Shown here piece by piece: positions 13,696 to 18,217 of a stretch of DNA of 18,217 nucleotides; within the stretch, counting starts at the first letter, position 1; each line of letters starts with the position of its first letter. The stretch lies in the NCBI GenBank assembly GCA_964427895.1, contig CAYRUZ010000021.1:1-18217 (forward strand), read 5' to 3'. Both the position numbers and the translations under genes were made by a program. The notes under the pieces were generated by a model. That model ran no database searches. It had not been told where the DNA came from and saw only the letters and a list, made by a program, of their open reading frames with translations. Source of the DNA: CAYRUZ01 sp964427895 (GTDB taxonomy: Bacteria > Patescibacteriota > Gracilibacteria > Peribacterales > Peribacteraceae).

Positions 13696-14412
13696 ATGGC
13701 CGAAACACAACCCAAAAGCACCGTGCGTCAGCGCAAGAAGGGTAGCGGAACATCCACCCAGCGATTCGTCCCGATCGCGGAAATCCGCAACGACACCGTG
13801 CTGCTCAAGAACGGCGGCATGCGCGCGATCCTGCAGGTGGAAGCACTCAACTTCAACCTCAAGAGCGAAACGGAACAGCAGGGAATCATCGCCGGCTACG
13901 GGCAGTTCGTGAACACCCTCACGTTCCCCCTCCAGGTGGTGATGCGTTCCACCAAGACGAACATCGACCCGTATCTGGAATCGCTGCTCGATACCGCAGA
14001 CAAGCAGACGAACGAGCTGCTGAAGAAGCAGACGGTCACCTACGTCGCCTTCATCCAGCGCCTGCTCGACGTCGCGGACATCATGCAGAAACGCTTCCTC
14101 GTGATCGTCCCGCTCGACCGCACCTTGCGCAAAAAGACGCTGCTCGAGCAATTCCTCGACTGGCTCAATCCGGGCGATTCGTCCGCCAAGGCATCCGCCC
14201 GCAACAGGGAGTTCGCCCAGTACAGCAAGGAACTGAATGAGCGCGTCGATCTCGTGCAGGCGGGCATCCTCAACATCGGATTGCACAGCAAGCGCCTCAC
14301 CACCCGCGAATTGTTGGAGTTGTACTACCAGATCTACAACCCCAAGACCTCGCAGCGCGAGAAGATCCCGCAGGACACCAAAAAGCTGAATTTGGACCAA
14401 TCCGTGCTGTAA
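13696..14412 (+). CDS. TraC/VirB4 N-terminal domain-like protein without ATPase domain
   Basis: This 238-residue protein opens with a basic tail and then TQRFVPIAEIRNDTVLLKNGGMRAILQVEALNFNLKS. The segment resembles the N-terminal domain of VirB4/TraC ATPases and of the short TraC-like proteins that follow prgI in CPR genomes. It continues with helical, charged sequence, including FVNTLTFPLQVVMRS and RFLVIVPLDRTLRKK. No Walker A or B motif is present, and the protein ends at 14412 before any ATPase domain. It is either a naturally split VirB4 whose ATPase half is encoded elsewhere or a relic. No frameshifted continuation is visible downstream, where the rpsA promoter begins at once. It should act at the inner membrane with PrgI. 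Confidence 0.72.
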   Translation: MAETQPKSTVRQRKKGSGTSTQRFVPIAEIRNDTVLLKNGGMRAILQVEALNFNLKSETEQQGIIAGYGQFVNTLTFPLQVVMRSTKTNIDPYLESLLDTADKQTNELLKKQTVTYVAFIQRLLDVADIMQKRFLVIVPLDRTLRKKTLLEQFLDWLNPGDSSAKASARNREFAQYSKELNERVDLVQAGILNIGLHSKRLTTRELLELYYQIYNPKTSQREKIPQDTKKLNLDQSVL

Positions 14413-14430
14413 AACGCCCGTCGAACCGAT

Positions 14431-14458
14431 TTGACTTCGCCAAGCGGGTCTTTAGAAT
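14431..14458 (+). promoter_or_regulatory. rpsA promoter TTGACT-N16-TAGAAT
   Basis: The -35 box (14431-14436) and -10 box (14453-14458) have a 16-base spacer and each match consensus at 5/6 positions. Transcription would begin near 14465, giving a leader of about 67 bases. Confidence 0.75.
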
Positions 14459-14472
14459 GCGTCCGACCCGCT
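14443..14472 (+). repeat. Perfect 8-bp inverted repeat around the rpsA -10 box
   Basis: AGCGGGTC (14443-14450) and GACCCGCT (14465-14472) are exact reverse complements separated by 14 bases that contain the -10 box. The position suggests a repressor operator. As RNA it could also act as a hairpin ending the upstream prgI transcript, although no T run follows. Confidence 0.6.
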
Positions 14473-14531
14473 GTCGCTCGTGCAAGGACGGCGGACCCTT
14501 TATTCCTCTCCCCTTGCACCGCTACTTCCGT

Positions 14532-15830
14532 ATGGCAACGAAAAGCAAAAGCTCCTCTGGGAGCGCGACGGTCCACATGATGGACGAACTGATGAAGTCT
14601 TCGCCCCCCTTGTTCAAGGCGAAGCCAGGTGAATTGGTGGAAGGCATCATCGTCTTCCGCGGAAAGAACAAGATGCTCCTCGATCTCAACGGCGTGGCCA
14701 CGGGTATCATCTCGGGCCGCGAACTGCGCGATTCTTTCAACACGTTCCGTGACCTGAAGGAGGGCGACCCCTGCAGCGCGTTGGTGCTGGAAGACGAGAA
14801 CGACGAAGGACTCGTCGTCCTCTCGCTGCGCATGGCGAGCCAGAAGAAGGCGTGGGACCGCTTCCACAAGCTCGTCGACGCCGACACGACCATGAAGTTC
14901 ACGGCCCAGGAGGCCAACAAGGGCGGACTCATCGCCAACATCGACGGCATCCGCGCCTTCCTCCCGGTCTCCCAGCTCGCTCCGGTCAACTACCCGCGCG
15001 TCAACAACGCGGACTCCGGCGAGATTATCTCCCGCCTCGCGAAGTTCGTCGGTCATACCTTCACGGTGAAGATCGTCACGATGGACGAGGAGGCAGGCAA
15101 GATCGTCGTCTCCGAGCGCGACGCGATGGCCGAGGAGCGCGCCAAGGCCCTCGAGCACCTCAGGATCGGCGAGGAGCGCGACGGTATCGTCAGCGGCGTG
15201 GTGAAGTTCGGTCTCTTCGTGACCTTCGACGGCCTTGAAGGCTTGGTCCACATCTCCGAGATCGCATGGGGCCATGTGAAGAACCCGTCCGAGCACGCCG
15301 AAGTGGGCGACAAGGTGAAGGTGAAGATCATCGGCGTCGACGGCGACAAGCTGAGCCTCTCGATGAAGCAGCTCACGGCGGACCCGTGGGAGGAGGTCGC
15401 ACAGCGCTACCCGGTCGGAGCCAAGGTATCCGGCACGGTCGTGCGCTTCGCCGACTACGGCGCCTTCCTCCGCCTGGAGAAGGATATCAACGGTCTCGTG
15501 CATGTCACGGAACTCGCTCACCAGAAGGTGACCGACCCGTCCGAGGTTCTCACCATCGGCCAGAAGGTCGAGGCCCAGGTGATCAACATCGACGTCGACG
15601 AGCGCCGCATCGGACTCTCCATCAAGGCTCTCAAGCCGATCGACAAGGAGACGCTGGCCAAGTTGAAGGCCGAGCGCGAGGCCGCTGAGGCCGAGGGCGA
15701 AGAGGCTCCCGCCGAGGAGTCGTCCGACGAGGAGAAGCCGAAGAAAAAGGCTGCCAAGAAGGAAGAGAAAGACGACGGCGAGGACGAGAAGGAGGAGAAG
15801 AAGCCGGCCGCGAAGAAGGCCAAGAAGTGA
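14532..15830 (+). CDS. rpsA: Ribosomal protein S1 (bS1), four S1 domains
   Basis: This RNA-binding protein of the 30S subunit helps recruit mRNA, especially mRNA lacking strong Shine-Dalgarno sequences. The 432 residues hold four OB-fold S1 domains at about 33-102, 118-197, 213-279 and 296-365. The last two are the most canonical (GIVSGVVKFGLFVTFDGLEGLVHISE; GTVVRFADYGAFLRLEKDINGLVHVTE). The tail from about 375 alternates acidic and lysine-rich blocks and looks disordered. Four domains match S1 of many non-proteobacteria rather than the six of E. coli. The start MATKSKS at 14532 is preferred to an upstream ATG at 14457, which lies in the -10 region. A strong terminator follows, so the gene is monocistronic. 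Confidence 0.93.
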   Translation: MATKSKSSSGSATVHMMDELMKSSPPLFKAKPGELVEGIIVFRGKNKMLLDLNGVATGIISGRELRDSFNTFRDLKEGDPCSALVLEDENDEGLVVLSLRMASQKKAWDRFHKLVDADTTMKFTAQEANKGGLIANIDGIRAFLPVSQLAPVNYPRVNNADSGEIISRLAKFVGHTFTVKIVTMDEEAGKIVVSERDAMAEERAKALEHLRIGEERDGIVSGVVKFGLFVTFDGLEGLVHISEIAWGHVKNPSEHAEVGDKVKVKIIGVDGDKLSLSMKQLTADPWEEVAQRYPVGAKVSGTVVRFADYGAFLRLEKDINGLVHVTELAHQKVTDPSEVLTIGQKVEAQVINIDVDERRIGLSIKALKPIDKETLAKLKAEREAAEAEGEEAPAEESSDEEKPKKKAAKKEEKDDGEDEKEEKKPAAKKAKK

Positions 15831-15849
15831 TCCGCTAGCACCGCAGGAG

Positions 15850-15872
15850 AACGGCCCGAAAGGGCCGTTTTT
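15850..15872 (+). terminator. Rho-independent terminator after rpsA
   Basis: A perfect 8-bp stem, AACGGCCC (15850-15857) with GGGCCGTT (15862-15869), is closed by a GAAA tetraloop and runs into five T residues (15868-15872). It lies 19 bases after the rpsA stop. Confidence 0.95.
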
Positions 15873-15914
15873 CGTTGTACCGACTTTCTTCATCAATTCT
15901 TAAGGAATCCCCGG

Positions 15915-15920
15915 TAGACT
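15915..15920 (+). promoter_or_regulatory. -10 box TAGACT next to the HAD gene start
   Basis: TAGACT ends 8 bases before the ATG at 15929, predicting a leaderless or one-base-leader mRNA. The -35 region is weak. It supports the chosen start over an upstream ATG at 15875. Confidence 0.45.
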
Positions 15921-15928
15921 GCGGTCAC

Positions 15929-16579
15929 ATGAAAGCGTTCATCTTCGATTTTGACGGCGTCATCATCGACAGCCAGCGGCATTGGGACGACCTTTCCGTG
16001 GTACACCTGGGGAAAATCCTGCCCGATTGGACGCGTGAGAAAGACAGCCAATTGAAAGGACAAAGCGCGAAGGACAACCATGCCTTCCTGGTGAAGACGT
16101 ACGGTCTCACCTTGAGCCTGGAGGAATACCTCGCGCACGTCGAGGAGATCGCCTTGGAGATCTACCGGACGCATGCCAACATCACGCCGGGCTTGGCGGC
16201 CCTGCTGGACCGTCTCGAGACGTGCTTTCCCGCCCCGTCCATCGCTTCTGCGTCGTACCGCAAATGGATCGACGAAGCGCTGCTGCGCGTCAACCTCGCC
16301 CACCGATTCGCGCACATCACCACCACGGAAGAAGTGACGAAGGGGAAGCCGGATCCGGAAATCTACCTGAAAGCCGCGCAGAAGATCGGCGTGGAACCGC
16401 GCGACTGCATCGTCGTCGAGGATACGAACCCCGGTATCACCGCGGGCAAAAACGCGGGCATGTTCTGCATCGGCCTGCACCCCGAAGGCCACGACTACCA
16501 GTCGCTCGAGGTCGCGGACGTCCACATCGACTCGTTCGACGAACTGACGGACGACGTGCTGCGCACGCTGCTCTCCTGA
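15929..16579 (+). CDS. HAD-superfamily hydrolase, beta-phosphoglucomutase-like
   Basis: This 216-residue phosphatase or phosphomutase of HAD subfamily IA contains the nucleophile motif FDFDGVIID (Asp7, Asp9). A helical cap follows at about 16-90. Motif II is SIASAS (about residue 107) and motif III is KGKPDPEIYL (Lys140). Motif IV is VVEDTNPGITAGKNAGM (Glu164-Asp165). DxDGV at the start and GKPDPEIYL are typical of beta-phosphoglucomutase/CbbY-like enzymes that act on small phosphorylated sugars. The precise substrate cannot be assigned. A TAGACT box supports the ATG at 15929. The gene ends 3 bases before the stop of the convergent HIT gene. Confidence 0.9.
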   Translation: MKAFIFDFDGVIIDSQRHWDDLSVVHLGKILPDWTREKDSQLKGQSAKDNHAFLVKTYGLTLSLEEYLAHVEEIALEIYRTHANITPGLAALLDRLETCFPAPSIASASYRKWIDEALLRVNLAHRFAHITTTEEVTKGKPDPEIYLKAAQKIGVEPRDCIVVEDTNPGITAGKNAGMFCIGLHPEGHDYQSLEVADVHIDSFDELTDDVLRTLLS

Positions 16580-16582
16580 AGG

Positions 16583-16906
16583 TCACACCTTCTTTTCCAC
16601 GAGCAGGTGGAGGTGGAGGTAGGGCACTTCCTGGCCGCCTTCTTTGCCGACGTGGTAGGTGAGCTTGTAGCCCGGAATCCCCTTCTCCGCCGCCCACTGC
16701 TGGGCCTTGAGAATGAGCATGCCGGGAATGTGGGCCGTGTCCGGCGTCACGTGCGCGATCGACTCGAGGAAATGCTTCGGAATGAAAAGCACGTGCGTCG
16801 GCGCCTTGGGATGGATGTCCCGGAAACCCAGGACCTCTTCGTCTTCGTAGACGACATCCGCGGGGATCTCTTTTGCCAGGATTTTATGGAAGACGGTTTG
16901 AGCCAT
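16583..16906 (-). CDS. HIT family protein with altered histidine triad
   Basis: This 107-residue protein is of the histidine triad (Hint) superfamily, whose members hydrolyse nucleoside phosphoramidates and related adenylates. It opens with the Hint-like TVFHKILAKEIPADVVYEDEEVLGFRDIHPKAPTHVLFIPK, with the KAPTHVL strand intact. The signature normally reading V-x-H-x-H-x-H is VPYLHLHLL (residues 94-102). Tyr96 therefore replaces the first histidine, while His98 (nucleophile position) and His100 remain. The protein ends five residues later, lacking the longer C-terminus of Hint1. The start at 16906 (MAQTVFHK) fits family homology; the open frame further upstream is intergenic. Confidence 0.9.
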   Translation of the reverse strand: MAQTVFHKILAKEIPADVVYEDEEVLGFRDIHPKAPTHVLFIPKHFLESIAHVTPDTAHIPGMLILKAQQWAAEKGIPGYKLTYHVGKEGGQEVPYLHLHLLVEKKV

Positions 16907-16932
16907 AGAAAGCGGGTGGAAATGCGATACGG

Positions 16933-16941
16933 AGGATACCA
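16933..16941 (-). promoter_or_regulatory. Extended -10 (TGGTATCCT) upstream of the HIT gene
   Basis: On the minus strand TGGTATCCT fits a TGn-extended -10 box and ends 26 bases before the ATG at 16906. The -35 region is poor, as often seen with extended -10 promoters. Confidence 0.35.
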
Positions 16942-16958
16942 GAATTTGCCACAAAACA

Positions 16959-16987
16959 TTGCATTTTAGGCCAAAATAAGGGAAAAT
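16959..16987 (+). promoter_or_regulatory. Promoter TTGCAT-N17-GAAAAT, leaderless
   Basis: TTGCAT (16959-16964) and GAAAAT (16982-16987) are 17 bases apart. The -10 ends 7 bases before the ATG at 16995, so the transcript should begin at or next to the start codon. An AGGAG (16990-16994) touches the ATG, too close to act as a normal Shine-Dalgarno sequence. Confidence 0.4.
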
Positions 16988-16994
16988 AGAGGAG

Positions 16995-17489
16995 ATGGTG
17001 AATGCCGCACCGGACAAAGGCCCCGTCAGTGCCCCCTCCATCGAAACGAAAGCCCTCATCGTCAGTCAGCCCAAGCGACTTGAAGGCATTCTTCAGGAGA
17101 TCGGCAACTTGCAGACGGAAACGATCAGCGAGACGTCAGCCGGCGGACCGAGCAACAGCTGGTCCGGATCGGATGACGGTGCCAAGCCAGTGCGCGCGGC
17201 GGGACCGAGCCCGCGCGACCAGGCCATCGCCCGCATCCCGGCTGAACCCATCTTGCGCACGACGCTTCGAACGCATATCGAAAAGGAAATCGTTTCACTG
17301 CGAACCGAGGCACGACGGATCGTCCGTATCAGCCGCCCGGGCCACGCATACCAGCTCAATGAGATCTACGCCAAAATCCGCCGCCTCAACGCCCTGCTCA
17401 CCGAACTGCTCACGGCGATGGGAGACATGGTGAAGCGCATCTACATCCGCGTCTTCATCGACCGCCAACCGGTGCTGCAGGATCAGTGA
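16995..17489 (+). CDS. Hypothetical protein, C-terminal conserved-looking domain
   Basis: The 164-residue cytoplasmic protein has a polar, probably disordered N-terminal half (residues 1-75, rich in Ser, Gly and Pro). Its helical C-terminal half begins near 85 and reads EKEIVSLRTEARRIVRISRPGHAYQLNEIYAKIRRLNALLTELL, then VKRIYIRVFIDRQ. The second half has the look of a conserved domain. I associate it with domains of unknown function described mostly from CPR genomes (possibly DUF5660), but this is from memory and unverified. No catalytic residues stand out. The start could also be the GTG at 16998, one codon on. Its stop overlaps the end of the convergent membrane protein gene by 7 bases. Confidence 0.68.
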   Translation: MVNAAPDKGPVSAPSIETKALIVSQPKRLEGILQEIGNLQTETISETSAGGPSNSWSGSDDGAKPVRAAGPSPRDQAIARIPAEPILRTTLRTHIEKEIVSLRTEARRIVRISRPGHAYQLNEIYAKIRRLNALLTELLTAMGDMVKRIYIRVFIDRQPVLQDQ

Positions 17490-17770
17490 TTCTTCTTGTG
17501 CTCCTGCGTGTGGACGGCGTTGTGCTTTTTTCCTGATTGCTGGAGGTACTCCATCACCCACTCGACCCCTTGCTCGGCCACCGAAAGAGGCGCGGCGACC
17601 ATGGCCTCGAAACGATCCGACAACTCGCTCATCTTGCGCGTCACCTTGCGAAGGTCGACGGCAACGAAGAGCAGGTTGTACAGGATGGCCACCAGCAAAA
17701 GCCCCACGAGGGAGTAGATGCCGGCGATGATGTGGGTGGTCGTGATGACCATGTCGCTTGGGGGAGTCAC
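17483..17770 (-). CDS. Small single-pass membrane protein, unknown
   Basis: This 95-residue protein has one N-terminal membrane helix (THIIAGIYSLVGLLLVAILYNLLFVAV, about residues 11-37). A heptad-like charged helix follows (DLRKVTRKMSELSDRFEAMV), then a polar His/Lys-rich tail. The layout recalls small membrane-anchored coiled-coil proteins; no specific family is recognised. The start is a GTG at 17770, placed 6 bases after a TAGTCT box. An in-frame ATG at 17752 (MVITTTHI) is the alternative and would leave the helix intact. The gene is divergent from yidD with a 28-base gap. Confidence 0.6.
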   Translation of the reverse strand: MTPPSDMVITTTHIIAGIYSLVGLLLVAILYNLLFVAVDLRKVTRKMSELSDRFEAMVAAPLSVAEQGVEWVMEYLQQSGKKHNAVHTQEHKKNH

Positions 17771-17776
17771 GGGGAA

Positions 17777-17782
17777 AGACTA
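17777..17782 (-). promoter_or_regulatory. -10 box TAGTCT of the small membrane protein gene
   Basis: On the minus strand TAGTCT ends 6 bases before the GTG at 17770. It overlaps the plus-strand -10 box of yidD by two bases. Confidence 0.4.
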
Positions 17783-17786
17783 CAAT
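17781..17786 (+). promoter_or_regulatory. -10 box TACAAT of yidD
   Basis: TACAAT ends 12 bases before the ATG at 17799, giving a leader of about 5 bases. The matching -35 would lie inside the divergent gene and is not obvious. Confidence 0.45.
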
Positions 17787-17798
17787 CATCGCTCGCCC

Positions 17799-18089
17799 AT
17801 GCGCAATCTCCTTCGCCACATCCTTCTCCTGCCCCGCAAGGCCATTATCGGGCTCATCTGGTGCTACCAACACACCCTTTCGCCCGATCATGGCCCGCTG
17901 AAAGGCCTGTGGCCCTACGGCTACTGCCGGCATGAACCGACCTGTTCGACGTTCGCGCAGCAGGCATTTCGCGAGCGCGGGGTGATCGTCGGCGGATGGC
18001 TGGCATTGCGCCGTTTGGCCAGTTGCAACCCCTGGACCCCCCTGAGCGAGGAGAAATTGCGGTCACTCACCTCTTCTCAGCTGCGCTGA
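17799..18089 (+). CDS. yidD: Membrane protein insertion efficiency factor YidD
   Basis: This small amphipathic protein lies at the inner face of the membrane and assists YidC in inserting membrane proteins. The 96 residues show the YidD pattern: LIWCYQHTLSP, CRHEPTCSTFAQQAFRERG (with Cys43 and Cys49) and LALRRLASCNPW (Cys76). An insert of about 10 residues (HGPLKGLWPYGY) precedes the first conserved cysteine. The glycine-aspartate-rich end usual in YidD is replaced by a short serine-rich tail. The frame is open upstream to an ATG at 17718, but homology begins at 17799 and a -10 box lies just before it. Usually yidD sits between rnpA and yidC; here neither is near, and a tRNA gene follows. Confidence 0.9.
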   Translation: MRNLLRHILLLPRKAIIGLIWCYQHTLSPDHGPLKGLWPYGYCRHEPTCSTFAQQAFRERGVIVGGWLALRRLASCNPWTPLSEEKLRSLTSSQLR

Positions 18090-18101
18090 ATTTGTCTATT
18101 C

Positions 18102-18130
18102 TGCGGCGCGCGCCCGGATAGAGCGCCGCA
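18102..18130 (+). other. GC-rich hairpin between yidD and tRNA-Gly
   Basis: TGCGGCGC (18102-18109) and GCGCCGCA (18123-18130) form a perfect 8-bp stem with a 13-base loop, 12 bases before the tRNA. Only two T residues follow, so it is a poor intrinsic terminator. It might be a processing or attenuation structure. A TATTCT at 18097-18102 could be a -10 box for the tRNA. Confidence 0.5.
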
Positions 18131-18141
18131 TTCACAGCATC

Positions 18142-18215
18142 GCGGGTATCGTACAATGGTAGTACATCAGCCTTCCAAGCTGAGGACACGGGTTCGATTC
18201 CCGTTACCCGCTCCA
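18142..18215 (+). tRNA. tRNA-Gly (anticodon UCC), CCA encoded
   Basis: The cloverleaf folds fully. Acceptor GCGGGTA (18142-18148) pairs with TACCCGC (18205-18211). The D-arm is GTAC/GTAC and the anticodon stem is TCAGC/GCTGA with loop CTTCCAA (anticodon TCC at 18174-18176). The T-arm is ACGGG-TTCGATT-CCCGT. Discriminator T18212 is followed by genomic CCA (18213-18215). UCC reads GGA and, by wobble, GGG. Confidence 0.97.
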
Positions 18216-18217
18216 CC

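Noticed and set aside
16990..16997. AGGAG followed by ATG as a Shine-Dalgarno site
   Set aside because: There is no spacing between the motif and the ATG. It could only serve the next codon (GTG) with a 3-base gap, which is still too short.
1..18217. CRISPR arrays, insertion sequences, prophage or toxin-antitoxin modules
   Set aside because: I saw no regularly spaced direct repeats, transposase motifs, phage genes or paired small toxin/antitoxin genes.

Overview
The window is a compact, GC-rich bacterial chromosome segment. It probably comes from a Patescibacteria (Candidate Phyla Radiation) genome, with the Peregrinibacteria/Peribacteria branch as a guess from GC content and gene style. Supporting signs are the near absence of Shine-Dalgarno sequences, -10 boxes sitting almost on start codons, convergent genes that abut or overlap, and a broken rplK-rplA operon. 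Chromosomal type IV secretion-like genes of CPR flavour (a small two-helix pilin, PrgI, and a VirB4 N-domain protein without ATPase) point the same way. The lineage is an inference; no 16S rRNA gene is present.

Layout. Bases 1-2352 hold the 3' end of a GIY-YIG nuclease gene, a GT4 glycosyltransferase and, on the minus strand, ruvB. Bases 2396-4242 hold two unrecognised genes: a membrane-anchored protein and a 373-residue protein with a possible degenerate FHA-like C-terminus. Bases 4296-6270 carry rplK, a multi-pass membrane protein and rplA. rplA has a leader that mimics the 23S rRNA binding site of L1 and is followed by a strong terminator. Bases 6285-7470 hold a PP2C-type phosphatase and a small partner, converging on a minus-strand dihydrouridine synthase.

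Bases 8476-10119 encode a T4SS-type pilin translationally overlapped with an AI-2E family transporter. clpC (10328-12940) follows under a near-perfect CIRCE operator overlapping its promoter, so it should belong to an HrcA heat-shock regulon. PrgI and a VirB4 N-domain-like protein follow at 13049-14412. A four-domain ribosomal protein S1 gene comes next, with its -10 box inside the loop of a perfect inverted repeat. The right end has a HAD hydrolase, a HIT protein with an altered histidine triad, a conserved-looking unknown, a small membrane protein, yidD and tRNA-Gly(UCC) with encoded CCA.

The main themes are information processing (L11, L1, S1, Dus, tRNA-Gly), protein quality control (ClpC), DNA repair (RuvB), and parts of a secretion or DNA-uptake envelope machine spread around clpC. 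The most interesting signals are regulatory: the L1 rRNA mimic placed at rplA rather than upstream of rplK, a recurrent leaderless promoter design, and the operator-like repeat at rpsA. I found no CRISPR array, insertion sequence, prophage or obvious defence system.
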